64,000 bases of DNA from the NCBI GenBank assembly GCA_036500765.1, contig DASYBM010000004.1, positions 1,426,001-1,490,000 on the forward strand. Reading direction: 5' to 3'. The notes under the pieces were generated by a model that ran no database searches, had not been told where the DNA came from, and saw only the letters and a program-made list of their open reading frames with translations. A program made the translations under genes and the position numbers. Position 1 is the stretch's first letter, and each line of letters opens with the position of its first letter. The stretch comes from Candidatus Sulfotelmatobacter sp. (GTDB taxonomy: Bacteria > Acidobacteriota > Terriglobia > Terriglobales > Acidobacteriaceae). This document shows, in pieces, positions 33,500-41,167 of this stretch.

Positions 33500-33850
33500 A
33501 TGGATGACGATCTGAAGCAGTCTCTGGAGCGCATCGAAAAGGGCTTCGATGGGATCGACGAGCGCTTCAACGGGATTGACAAGCGCTTCGACGGGATCGA
33601 CAAGCGCTTCGACGGGATCGACGAACGCTTCGACGGGATCGACAAACGCTTCGACGGGATTGACAAGCGCTTCGACCAGACCGACGAGCGCATTCACGAC
33701 ACCGAAACCCGTTTGCTATCGGCGTTCTACGGATGGGCCAGGCCAATCGAAATGCGGATCAAGCAGTAACCTGCCATCGACGACCGCCTCGGACTCCTCG
33801 AAGAGCGAATCAGCGCGCTGGAGCGCAAACTGCTCGAACGCGGCATGTAG
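33500..33850 (+). pseudogene. Heptad-repeat coiled-coil protein interrupted by an in-frame stop
   Basis: ATG 33500 opens an 89-codon frame (MDDDLKQSLERIEKG) that runs through seven consecutive 21-base units encoding F-D-G-I-D-(K/E)-R heptads (33546-33692), with hydrophobic Phe and Ile at the a and d positions of a coiled coil. It stops at TAA 33767-33769. The same frame continues without a gap for 26 more codons (AIDDRLGLLEERISALERKL, ending at TAG 33848-33850), a natural coiled-coil C-terminus, so the TAA (one change from CAA, Gln) splits a 116-residue gene. It may be a true nonsense mutation, read through, or a sequencing error. Cellular role unknown; similar coiled-coil proteins often multimerise. 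Confidence 0.6.
33546..33692. repeat. 21-base tandem repeat inside the coiled-coil gene
   Basis: About seven copies of the unit TTCGACGGGATCGACAAGCG plus C, with changes mainly at the AAG/GAG/GAA codon and one AAC. Almost perfect copies suggest recent expansion; copy number may vary between strains. Confidence 0.8.
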
Positions 33851-33956
33851 CTGAGCAGGCCTGCCCTGGTTACCTTTTCATCTTCATCGGTGGCAAGTCG
33901 ATCTAGAATCCAGGTATGCGATTTCCCGTTGAGGGCGTAACCAAAATTCGAAAACT

Positions 33957-34619
33957 TCATTTCGAACCTGATGAGTCCCCCAGGGTACGGTACAGCAGGT
34001 TCGTGTCGTCGGAGATGATACCGTCAACGCCGAATTCCGCTATACGCTGCATCTCGGCCGGATCGTTCACCGTCCAAACGATGACCTCCCTGCCCGCCCC
34101 CTTCATCTTGCGGATCAATTCTGGTTCGGCCAGGTCGTGATGCGGAATTACGTAGTCCACCGGAGTTTCGGTCCACAAGCGCAGTTGGGTCTTCGATTCG
34201 CAGATCAATCCAAGTGGAATCGTGGCGTCTGCCGCTCGCAGGGATTTCAACACTCCCGGAATAAACGATGAAACGACGAATTCCCTTCGAGGCTTATGTC
34301 TCAGAAATAAATCCAGCGTAAGTCGTTCCAACCCCTTGACCTTTAATTCGATGTCAAGAAACGAATCCCGATAGCGCTGGAGAACATCGCGTAGTCGCGG
34401 AAGTTGCGAGACCTGCTTCGCCGTGGAGCGGGCGACGTCGTACCCAGCGACTTTTTCGTCGTGAGCGACCACGGCCTCGCCGTCCGCAGTCAGGCGTACA
34501 TCGAATTCAAAACCGTCGGCGCCGTCGGCCAGAGCGCGATCGAAAGAGGCGATGGTATTTTCCGGAATCGAATGCACCGCACGGGCGCCGCGATGGCCCA
34601 GTAGAAGTGGACGGCTCAT
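33957..34619 (-). CDS. Glycerophosphodiester phosphodiesterase
   Basis: 220 residues of the GDPD TIM-barrel: LLLGHRGARAVHSIPENTIASFDRAL with the catalytic HRG and the PENT motif, then FEFDVRLTADGEAVVAHDE carrying the metal-binding Glu and Asp plus the second catalytic His, SFLDIELKVKG, and the C-terminal VIVWTVNDPAEMQRIAEFGVDGIISDD strand-helix. The enzyme hydrolyses glycerophosphodiesters to glycerol-3-phosphate and an alcohol. Lacking a signal peptide, it is probably cytosolic, like UgpQ. GlpD, which would use the product, is 8 kb away and not in an operon with it. Confidence 0.92.
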   Translation of the reverse strand: MSRPLLLGHRGARAVHSIPENTIASFDRALADGADGFEFDVRLTADGEAVVAHDEKVAGYDVARSTAKQVSQLPRLRDVLQRYRDSFLDIELKVKGLERLTLDLFLRHKPRREFVVSSFIPGVLKSLRAADATIPLGLICESKTQLRLWTETPVDYVIPHHDLAEPELIRKMKGAGREVIVWTVNDPAEMQRIAEFGVDGIISDDTNLLYRTLGDSSGSK

Positions 34620-34667
34620 AGTGGACAGATCAAGCTGGGTTGCGTGAAGCTTAGTTTTCAGGTGGCG

Positions 34668-34720
34668 TTGTCATGCTGAGCGTAGCCGTTCTTCAGGCGG
34701 AGCCAAGGATCTCTCGCTTA
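34668..34720 (+). repeat. REP-like copy
   Basis: TTGTCATGCTGAGCGTAG, CCGTTCTTCAGGCG and GGATCTCTCGCTT follow one another, matching the order of words in the copy at 9817-9867 (opposite strand). Shares the GCGAGGGATCT-type core with elements A and C. Confidence 0.5.
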
Positions 34721-34776
34721 ACTGCTCGGGCGCGTAAGCCCAACTGCATCACAGTCGGGAAAGCAATCGGGCAGCA

Positions 34777-35085
34777 TCAATCAAGATCGAAATCCCGAAT
34801 CGGCTTGCCTGTGTCGGGGCTCTCTTTCGCTTTCTTCACCGCCTCCTGAAACTTTTTCTCCAGCAGATCGGCGGCGTGCCTCTGCGCTTCCACAGATTGC
34901 TGAAAAATTGACTCCCGGCGGCTGTCCTGCTCACGCATCGCCTTGGCCGCAGCCTCCATGTCGCTGAAGGTTTTGGGCTTTACGGCGGCGGTGTGCGCGA
35001 TCACGGCACGGGTCTCAACATCGATCTTGAGCACCGCGCTACAGCACGGACAAGTCACTTCGAAACTCGGGGGATTCTTGGCCAT
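34777..35085 (-). CDS. Small protein with N-terminal CxxC-type zinc motif
   Basis: 102 residues. The start, MAKNPPSFEVTCPCCSAVLKID, shows a CPCC knuckle as in zinc-ribbon halves; only one Cys group exists, so metal binding would need dimerisation. A long charged helix follows (residues about 40-90, MEAAAKAMREQDSRRES...LLEKKFQEAVKKAKE), probably a coiled coil. ATG 35085 is chosen over the upstream in-frame ATG at 35097. The domain is common in acidobacteria with no named function. It ends 157 bases upstream of the GDPD gene start on the same strand. Confidence 0.65.
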   Translation of the reverse strand: MAKNPPSFEVTCPCCSAVLKIDVETRAVIAHTAAVKPKTFSDMEAAAKAMREQDSRRESIFQQSVEAQRHAADLLEKKFQEAVKKAKESPDTGKPIRDFDLD

Positions 35086-35142
35086 TGAGCGAATCATACC
35101 GCAAAACCGGCCCGGCCACGAGGTCGGGAGGCGGCTTGTACT

Positions 35143-35493
35143 TCAATGCCTTAGCCGAATCGGAAAGATGTGAAACAGATTCAGCATTTCCCATCCCAAC
35201 AAGAAAATCGAAAGCAGCACAACCATCACCGCCATCAGCTCGCCAAAGCTCAGGCCCCGGCGCGTGGGCTCAAGACGCCGGGCTGCAAGGCTGATGATGT
35301 TGAGCGTCGCGAACCCGAACACGACCGCCCAGAGAATGTTGTAAACGTCCTGCCGCGATCCGCGATAGAAGACCGTCACCGCCACGCCGACGAGCGCAGC
35401 AGCATAAGTCCGGGCCGCCGCATAGGCGACTACAGCCGCCCGCGTACTGCGGCTGACGCTGGCAACGAACGAGACTGCGGAAGTGACCGGCAT
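35143..35493 (-). CDS. Small membrane protein of unknown function
   Basis: 116 residues with three probable membrane helices: about 18-42 (AAVVAYAAARTYAAALVGVAV), 50-70 (NILWAVVFGFATLNIISLAA) and 84-104 (ELMAVMVVLLSIFLLGWEML). The loop between helices two and three is basic (RRLEPTRRG). No motif is recognised. It lies 57 bases upstream of the zinc-motif gene on the same strand, possibly co-transcribed. Confidence 0.6.
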   Translation of the reverse strand: MPVTSAVSFVASVSRSTRAAVVAYAAARTYAAALVGVAVTVFYRGSRQDVYNILWAVVFGFATLNIISLAARRLEPTRRGLSFGELMAVMVVLLSIFLLGWEMLNLFHIFPIRLRH

Positions 35494-35619
35494 CGACGGA
35501 AATCAGGCCCCGAAAGCCTCTCGGCAGTCTGGCGGCGCATGCAGTGGATATTACATCTTTTTCGGAACCCGCGGGGCGGACGAGGCGCCCGCCCTGCCCT
35601 TCAGCAGTTATCATGAATC

Positions 35620-36285
35620 ATGCCTAAGTTCCGCTCCATTTTCTTCGACGTAGGCAATACCTTGCTGTTTCCGAATCGGGCGCGCATGCTGGCGCCGCTG
35701 CCGGAGGAGCAGCATCCTACGCTCGAAGCCTGGCAGGCCCTGGAGCGCCGGACCAAGCATGAATTTGATTTAGGTCTCATGCAGGGCAAAGTGGATCACG
35801 GATTCTGGTGGACGTTCCACACTAATCTCCTGGAAGGATTAAAGGGCCAGGACGGGAGCGTTCGCGACACGCTCGTCGAGAATACGCAAAATTCCGCCAA
35901 TTGGGACCAAGTTCTGCCCGGAACGCGCGAAGCCCTGGAACGCATTCGCCAGCAATACGCGACCGCAGTGATTTCGAATGCCGATGGCAGAATTGACGCG
36001 GTTTTGCGGCGCTGCGGAATCGTGGACTGCTTTGCCAGCATCACCGACTCCGGAAAAGTGGGGTACGAGAAACCGCATCCGATAATCTTCGATTTCGCCC
36101 TGCGCGAGATGAGAGCCGACGCGGCTGAGAGCCTCTACGTGGGCGACCTTTACTCGGTGGACTACCTCGGTGCGACCCAGGCAGGAATGCGGGCCGTTTT
36201 GTTCGACATAGCCGGCGCGTACCGGGATCGCGGCTTGCCGCGCGTGGAATCGCTGGTGGAACTGGAAGATTGGCTCAAACATTGA
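35620..36285 (+). CDS. HAD-superfamily hydrolase
   Basis: 221 residues of the haloacid-dehalogenase fold. Motif I is FFDVGNTLLF: the nucleophile Asp is present but the usual second Asp (two residues on) is Gly, as in some HDHD3-like members. Motif II is AVISNADG, motif III has the Lys in DSGKVGYEKPHPIIF, and motif IV has SLYVGDLYSVDYLGATQAG with the two metal-binding Asp. A helical cap lies at residues about 20-100. Likely a small-molecule phosphatase; the Gly substitution may lower or change activity. The substrate is unknown. The last codons are part of an exact tandem duplication. Confidence 0.88.
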   Translation: MPKFRSIFFDVGNTLLFPNRARMLAPLPEEQHPTLEAWQALERRTKHEFDLGLMQGKVDHGFWWTFHTNLLEGLKGQDGSVRDTLVENTQNSANWDQVLPGTREALERIRQQYATAVISNADGRIDAVLRRCGIVDCFASITDSGKVGYEKPHPIIFDFALREMRADAAESLYVGDLYSVDYLGATQAGMRAVLFDIAGAYRDRGLPRVESLVELEDWLKH

Positions 36286-36302
36286 AGATTGGCTCAAACA
36301 TT
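36265..36302. repeat. Exact 19-base tandem duplication at the HAD stop codon
   Basis: GAAGATTGGCTCAAACATT occurs twice, at 36265-36283 and 36284-36302, without a mismatch. The first copy holds the last codons (EDWLKH) and the stop of the HAD gene; the second is non-coding and reaches the ribosome site of the LysE gene. It looks like a recent slippage event. Confidence 0.9.
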
Positions 36303-36319
36303 AAGGAGCGGCCACAACT

Positions 36320-36958
36320 GTGTTCAATCCGACTCGATTCGTTCTCTTCCTGACGGCAGCCCTGCTGCTGGCGATCGCGCCTGGCCCTGGAATGCTGTAT
36401 GTGCTCGCGCGCAGCCTGGCGGGCGGAAAGCGTGAGGGCGCGCTCTCGGCGTTCGGAACGTTCCTCGGCGGCATGGTGCATGTCTTCGCCGCAGCGCTGG
36501 GAGTCTCAATCGTGCTGGCGAAATCGGCAGCCGCCTTTGCAACCGTCAAATATGCGGGCGCCGCGTATCTGTGCTTTCTCGGCGTGCGAATGATCTGGGA
36601 CGCCTGGAAAGAAAAGGCCAACGCCGCAGAGTTGCCGCAGAATCTGAAGCCTGCACGCAACCCGCTATGGCAGGGCGTGGCGACCGAGGTTCTCAATCCC
36701 AAGACCGCTTTGTTTTTTCTCTCCTTCATCCCGCAGTTTGTGAATCGCGCCGAGGGGGACGTCTTTCTCCAATTCGTGGCCTTGGGCACAATTTCAGTCG
36801 CGCTTAACACGACCGCAGACTTGATCGTGATCGCGCTTGCCGGCCCGCTGGGAGAGCGCATTCGCTCCTCGCCAAAATTCAGGCGCTCCCAAAGAACCGT
36901 TACCGGCGCAATCATGATCGGGCTGGGATCTTATCTTGCGGCCAGTGACAGCCGGTAG
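36320..36958 (+). CDS. LysE/RhtB-family amino-acid exporter
   Basis: 212 residues, six predicted helices. The N-terminal family motif is FLTAALLLAIAPGPGMLYVLARSLAGGKREG (P.GPxMLYVL). Then FGTFLGGMVHVFAAALGVS, KYAGAAYLCFLGVRMIW, the NPKTALFFLSFIPQFV motif and the final GAIMIGLGSYLA helix. Members of this family export amino acids or homoserine lactone-like compounds by proton exchange. I use GTG 36320, preceded by AAGGAG at 11 bases. It may be co-transcribed with the HAD gene 34 bases upstream. Confidence 0.9.
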   Translation: MFNPTRFVLFLTAALLLAIAPGPGMLYVLARSLAGGKREGALSAFGTFLGGMVHVFAAALGVSIVLAKSAAAFATVKYAGAAYLCFLGVRMIWDAWKEKANAAELPQNLKPARNPLWQGVATEVLNPKTALFFLSFIPQFVNRAEGDVFLQFVALGTISVALNTTADLIVIALAGPLGERIRSSPKFRRSQRTVTGAIMIGLGSYLAASDSR

Positions 36959-36999
36959 AATTGCTTTGTCGCTTGAGCCGAGGCGGAGGAACACATTCC

Positions 37000-37542
37000 A
37001 TGCTCGAATTCAAGAAACAATTGCTTCGATCATTTTGCTGCGTCGCGCTGCTTGCCGCGGTCGGGGCGCAGAGTTCTCAGCCCTTGCCGCGAATCAAAGG
37101 ACAGAGTCTTGCTGGACATCAAGTCGTCTTGCCCGACGCTTGCGCAGGCAAAGTCGCGATTCTGATCTTCGGATTCACTAAGGCGTCCAAGAATCAGACG
37201 AGCGCGTGGGCCGCTGCAATCTCGAAAGATACCGCAGTCTCACATGCGGTTGAGCTCTATCAACTGCCCGTACTGGAAGATGTTCCGCGATTGATTCGGG
37301 GAATGGTGATTTCCAGCATGAAGAATGGCGTGCCGGAAAATGCGCGCGATCATTTTGTTCCTCTCGTCCAGAGTGAAGCCGAACTGAAGAAACTGGTCAA
37401 TTACAACGAGCATGACGCCGCATATTTGATCGTGCTGGACCGGCAAGGCCAAATTATTCGGCAGATGCACGGTGCGGTAAACGAGGCAAGAATAGCAGAG
37501 CTACGAACCGTGATCGGATCGCTGGTGAGTCAGTCCAATTAA
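37000..37542 (+). CDS. Exported thioredoxin-fold-like protein (possibly ATP10/AhpC-like)
   Basis: 180 residues with a signal peptide (about 1-23, CCVALLAAVGAQSS). The mature sequence reads GKVAILIFGFTKASKNQTSAWAAAISKD, a strand-helix pair like the start of a thioredoxin-fold domain (the Cys positions are filled by other residues), then PVLEDVPRLIRGMVISSMKNG, FVPLVQSEAELKKLVNYNEHDAAYLIVLDRQGQIIRQMHG. The last part matches the C-terminal beta-strands of AhpC/TSA-like or ATP10-like proteins. The redox cysteines are missing, so it may be an assembly factor. GGCGGAGGA lies before ATG 37000. Confidence 0.65.
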   Translation: MLEFKKQLLRSFCCVALLAAVGAQSSQPLPRIKGQSLAGHQVVLPDACAGKVAILIFGFTKASKNQTSAWAAAISKDTAVSHAVELYQLPVLEDVPRLIRGMVISSMKNGVPENARDHFVPLVQSEAELKKLVNYNEHDAAYLIVLDRQGQIIRQMHGAVNEARIAELRTVIGSLVSQSN

Positions 37543-37629
37543 GCTGTTGGTCTCAACGCGCGGGCCCGAGGATGTCCCACGCGACAGCCGGCGAGGAAGC
37601 TGGCGGTAACGGCGGGCCCTACTTAATAC

Positions 37630-39258
37630 TTACAACTCCAAAATTTGGTGATCGTGGCAATCGGGATGAATGACGGTCAGCAACTGAGCCAGAAACTCGC
37701 GGCCGTAGCGCGCAAGGAAATAGATGCCGCCGACGGTGCGCTCCTGCAACCCCTTCTCGGGATAGAGAATATAGCTCAGAATTTCGGCGTGGCGGGTCAC
37801 CAGTTCGCTCTTGAGCGCTTCGGCGCGCGCCGCTTGCGCGTGCAATCGTTCCAGTTGGTATTCCACCTTCGAGCGGGCGGTCTCAGCGGCGTCCAGTAGA
37901 GTACGATCGAGCTTCGTCAACTTCTCTTTAATGTCCGACAGGTGCGAATCGAGAGATTTTCTTGCCTCGTCGAAAGCCGCTTGCAGGTCTTCGGGAAGTC
38001 CCTTCTCCGCCAGTTGCCGCCGCAGTGCCTCGGGACCGTTGAAAACGTCGAGCACTGTGATTCCGTGTCGTTCGAGCAGGCGCTGAATCTTCGGCTCGAC
38101 AATGGTCGCTGAGAAGCGCGGAACGATCGGCGTCACGCGGCCCAGAAGAGCTTCAAAGACCACGCCCGCCTGCGCAAAGTAAGCGGTTTCAGCAGCGCCG
38201 CCGGTGTACGCCAACGTGGGCAGCAGATAATCCTCCACGGCGGGTCGTAACAAAACGTTCGGACTGAACAGGGCGGGACTTGCGTGAATGCGGGCAATGA
38301 GATCCGCCTGCGAGAGCTTCTCTGCCCCGGCTTCGGTGCCGACAACAAATTCTGCGTTCGCCCCGTCGCCCCGGCGATGGATTGCCGTTCGCACTCCGTG
38401 CTGCAAGGTGAACAGCAACACCGATGACGCCGTGACCTTCACCTGCTGGTGATAGCCTGCGGCTTCTAATGCTTCCCCACGCCCTAATAGTGCAGCCCCC
38501 AGTTCGCCTGCTCGCTCGATCGCAGCCGAATAAATCGGGGCGGCGATAGCGTCAAGTTCCGCGTCGGAGGCATCCAGTAGAATCACTCCACAGTCGGCAA
38601 ATATCCGGGAATAGAAACGCGCGAAAGCCGTGCCCAGAGATTCGCCGGGACGGTAGGTCTCGCGCAGAAGCTGCGCCGCTTCGCCATCACCCAGCAGTTG
38701 CCCGGCCTCATCGACGACAGCACCAATCTCGTCATTCAGGCGAACGGCGCTCACAGGCGCTCCGGCAACGTCATGGCTCGGCGTGGTAAGCACCTGAAGC
38801 GCTCCTTCGGCGCCGGGGATGGAGACGTGGTTCACTTCGGCCAGATCGTGATCGTAGGTCGCCAACCAGAAAACCGGAACTGTATCGACTCCGGCGGTGG
38901 TCGCTTCCTCCGCAAGTTTTACGGCCGTCAGCGCTTTATAAATCGCGAACATCGGTCCCCCGAAAAGTCCAACCTGCTGGCCAGTCACGACCGCGGCCGC
39001 GCCGCGACGGAAGCGTGTAAGATTGGCCAGCGTTTTCGGCGAGGCGTCCCAGGACTTGTTCTGCCGCTCAAGAATGGCGGTCACACGCTCGCGCCGCGAG
39101 GGATCGTACGAGACCTTTTCAGATTCCTCGTTCAGCCACTCAGAAAAATTCGGAGATCGCGGATAGAACGGTTGCACTCGTGCGGAATATGCCAGAAAGT
39201 CTGTAAACAGGCGCGTCGCGTGCGGGACTTCGGTGAATGGAAGACAGTGCGCCTGCAC
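37630..39258 (-). CDS. bshC: BshC, cysteine-adding enzyme of bacillithiol synthesis
   Basis: 542 residues matching the BshC (YllA) family throughout: FTEVPHATRLFTDFL..., VVTGQQVGLFGGPMFAIYKALTAVKLAEEAT, VPVFWLATYDHDLAEVNH (Rossmann core), FSPNVLLRPAVEDYLLPTLAYTGGAAETAYFAQ, VVFEALLGRVTPIVPRFSATIVEPKIQRLLERHGI, then a long C-terminal coiled coil (residues about 420-500) ending YLLYPEKGLQE-like ILYPEKGLQERTVGGIYFLARYG. It adds cysteine to GlcN-malate, the last step of bacillithiol synthesis, in the cytosol. bshA and bshB are not nearby. The start is a GTG at 39258 with AGGAG 9 bases upstream. Confidence 0.95.
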   Translation of the reverse strand: MQAHCLPFTEVPHATRLFTDFLAYSARVQPFYPRSPNFSEWLNEESEKVSYDPSRRERVTAILERQNKSWDASPKTLANLTRFRRGAAAVVTGQQVGLFGGPMFAIYKALTAVKLAEEATTAGVDTVPVFWLATYDHDLAEVNHVSIPGAEGALQVLTTPSHDVAGAPVSAVRLNDEIGAVVDEAGQLLGDGEAAQLLRETYRPGESLGTAFARFYSRIFADCGVILLDASDAELDAIAAPIYSAAIERAGELGAALLGRGEALEAAGYHQQVKVTASSVLLFTLQHGVRTAIHRRGDGANAEFVVGTEAGAEKLSQADLIARIHASPALFSPNVLLRPAVEDYLLPTLAYTGGAAETAYFAQAGVVFEALLGRVTPIVPRFSATIVEPKIQRLLERHGITVLDVFNGPEALRRQLAEKGLPEDLQAAFDEARKSLDSHLSDIKEKLTKLDRTLLDAAETARSKVEYQLERLHAQAARAEALKSELVTRHAEILSYILYPEKGLQERTVGGIYFLARYGREFLAQLLTVIHPDCHDHQILEL

Positions 39259-39414
39259 TTAGAAATTCTCCTGACAACATCGGTGTCTTACTTGTGGCAT
39301 AGGCGCTTGTTGGACCTGTGAGATCATTTCCAGTCAACCACAGTCGCGTCGTAGTAGATGCCCGAAATGAAGCTGCGATGCAACATATAATGCGAAATCA
39401 CAAAGAGCAGTTCC

Positions 39415-39451
39415 GACGATCCAATGAATGACGATCCAATAAATGACGATC
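39415..39451. repeat. 15-base tandem repeat at the start of the GNAT gene
   Basis: GACGATCCAATGAAT (39415-39429) and GACGATCCAATAAAT (39430-39444), then partial GACGATC (39445-39451), overlap the start codon at 39424, so the first residues (NDDPINDD) are repeat-encoded and may be variable. Confidence 0.8.
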
Positions 39452-40053
39452 TACCGAATATTGTAATGCCAATAATGCTGGAAGGCTCGACAGTACGGCT
39501 GGAGCCGGTGCGCCGCGAGCACGCGCAAGCCTTCTGGGAGATCGCGCACACCGACCTGGAAGACGTTTTCCGCTGGATTCCCTACCCTGTGAAAACGCCC
39601 GAAGACTTTCAGTGGCTCATCGGCAAGGCGATTGAAGAGCAAGACCGCGGCGAGTCGGTGGTTTTCGCCACCATCGAACGGAGTTCCGGCCGTGCGATCG
39701 GCAGCACGCGCTTCATGAATATCGACCGCGTGAACCGCCGCGTCGAGATCGGCTCAACATGGATCGCGCCGCCCTGGCAGCGCACCGCGGTCAATACCGA
39801 AGCGAAATATCTGATGCTCCGCCATGCCTTTGAAGTGTGGAAATGTTTCCGCGTGGAACTCAAAACCGATGCGCTGAATCAGAAATCGCGCAACGCAATT
39901 CTGCGCATCGGCGCGAAGGAAGAAGGAACCTTGCGTCGTCATCTGGTGACCTGGACCGGCCGCGTGCGGGACACGGTTTACTTCAGCATCCTCGATAACG
40001 AGTGGCCGCGAGTAAAGGCGAAGCTGGAACATCGCTTGTCACAGCCAATTTGA
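39424..40053 (+). CDS. GNAT-family N-acetyltransferase (RimJ/RimL-like)
   Basis: 209 residues. After the repeat-coded leader, MLEGSTVRLEPVRREHAQAFWEIAH opens the family domain; then VFATIERSSGRAIGSTRFMNID, RRVEIGSTWIAPPWQRTAVNTEAKYLMLRHAFE (acetyl-CoA loop region) and VELKTDALNQKSRNAILRIGAKEEGTLRRHL, the Acetyltransf_3 pattern. This group acetylates ribosomal-protein N-termini, amino acids or antibiotics; the target is unknown. An in-frame ATG at 39466 would remove the repeat-coded part and may be the original start. Convergent with the outer-membrane protein gene across a strong hairpin. Confidence 0.86.
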   Translation: MNDDPINDDLPNIVMPIMLEGSTVRLEPVRREHAQAFWEIAHTDLEDVFRWIPYPVKTPEDFQWLIGKAIEEQDRGESVVFATIERSSGRAIGSTRFMNIDRVNRRVEIGSTWIAPPWQRTAVNTEAKYLMLRHAFEVWKCFRVELKTDALNQKSRNAILRIGAKEEGTLRRHLVTWTGRVRDTVYFSILDNEWPRVKAKLEHRLSQPI

Positions 40054-40154
40054 CTCGGAACCTGCGATTGGACTGGACAGTGCGAATTGACTGGACTGGA
40101 CAGAGTGAATTAAGAACGCAGGATGGATCAGAAGCATTCACAAATACAGTCGGC

Positions 40155-40182
40155 CGGGCGGACAGCAAGACCTGTCCGCCCG
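40155..40182. terminator. Strong hairpin between convergent genes
   Basis: Perfect 11-base arms CGGGCGGACAG (40155-40165) and CTGTCCGCCCG (40172-40182), with loop CAAGAC. No T run; it could still stop both transcripts. A direct repeat of GACTGGACAG(A)GTG(C)GAATT words precedes it (about 40072-40112). Confidence 0.6.
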
Positions 40183-40195
40183 ATCTGTTCGACGA

Positions 40196-40804
40196 TCAGA
40201 ACCGGAACACGATTCCAGCCGTCGGTTCCGCTGTATGAGTCACTGTGTTGGTAGTGAGTGTGCTCAAGCCGAAGTCCGGAGCGCTGTACACCAGACCGCG
40301 GTACTCGGCACGTAGAGCGATGTGTCTAAGAATTGGAAAGTCGGCGCCGGCGCCATAGGCGAACACGCCGGTCGCCTGACGCTGTGCTCCGGCAACCGTC
40401 CCGAAAGCGTTGCCAGTGGGATCGAAGACGAGTGCTCCCCCCTCGGCCAGTACATAAGGGTTGAACCTGAATCTCCGGGACGTTGGCAGCCGAACTACAA
40501 ATCCTCCAGTCGCCTGGTGAACATTGGCCTGAACCCTGGAAAACCCGCCGCTGCCAAAATAGTGCTGGGTGTTTCGGTCATAACCGTAGACCGCCTCGGC
40601 GGCGAGCCAGCGGTTAAGGTTATAGCGATAGCCGACGAGGAACCCGCCCGTGTTCGTCGACCGCTCCGTTGTGCCGTCGCCGGCAGTATCTTTGGTGAAA
40701 AATCCCGTTCCCTGCAAGCTGATTTCCGATCGAGACTCCTGCGCCACCGCTCCTCCCGCTAGCAGCAGCGCGACGCCTGCAATCATGATGGCTGTTCGTC
40801 GCAT
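40196..40804 (-). CDS. Outer-membrane beta-barrel protein
   Basis: 202 residues with a signal peptide (about 1-22, LLAGGAVAQES) and a barrel of alternating strands ending in the outer-membrane signature phenylalanine (GIVFRF). Strands such as TGGFLVGYRYNLNRWLAAEAVYGYDRN, NVHQATGGFVVRLP, FNPYVLAEGGALVF and IALRAEYRGLVYS match OmpA-like / outer-membrane beta-barrel (PF13505) proteins of about eight strands. Start ATG 40804 follows GGGAGAG at 7-8 bases; the frame to 40888 is ignored. The gene is divergent from the sigma54 activator, with shared upstream DNA containing TCGACA hexamers, so it may be in the same regulon. Confidence 0.85.
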   Translation of the reverse strand: MRRTAIMIAGVALLLAGGAVAQESRSEISLQGTGFFTKDTAGDGTTERSTNTGGFLVGYRYNLNRWLAAEAVYGYDRNTQHYFGSGGFSRVQANVHQATGGFVVRLPTSRRFRFNPYVLAEGGALVFDPTGNAFGTVAGAQRQATGVFAYGAGADFPILRHIALRAEYRGLVYSAPDFGLSTLTTNTVTHTAEPTAGIVFRF

Positions 40805-41167
40805 ATGTGCACTCTCCCTCAAGAATTTTGCGGGGCTTTCAAATCGCGGCATCGTGCCCCAAAGGCTCCCGCATTCGTGATGATTCATGCACCGGATCTG
40901 CCAAAAATTCGAAACACCGCTTGACCCCGCCCATCCGCTTGATGCGACGCATCTTCAAAGGAATGTCGATAGGAGAGAACGAAATCATTGACGACTACTT
41001 CGACAGCATTTTCGACGAAAGTCGAATGTTCCGACATTTTGAGAACCTTTCTCCAAAGTCGCCGCATCAGATCGGGCATCAGGTCAGCTGTGCCCGACGT
41101 ATGCCGATGGGTGTCGCCAGCACAGAGTGCGAATGTCGGTACAAGCCACTCTCGAATAGTCAGGCTC
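40805..41167. promoter_or_regulatory. Divergent control region with TCGACA cluster
   Basis: 363 bases between the outer-membrane barrel gene (-) and the sigma54 activator (+). Positions 41000-41036 hold TCGACA (41000-41005), the palindrome TTCGACGAAAGTCGAA (41011-41026) and CCGACA (41031-41036). The same hexamer recurs upstream of the sigma54 promoter at 43399. These are plausible activator binding sites, pointing to autoregulation. Confidence 0.5.

Noticed and set aside
33546..33692. CRISPR-like regular repeat
   Set aside because: Units of 21 bases are contiguous without spacers and encode coiled-coil heptads, so it is a coding tandem repeat.
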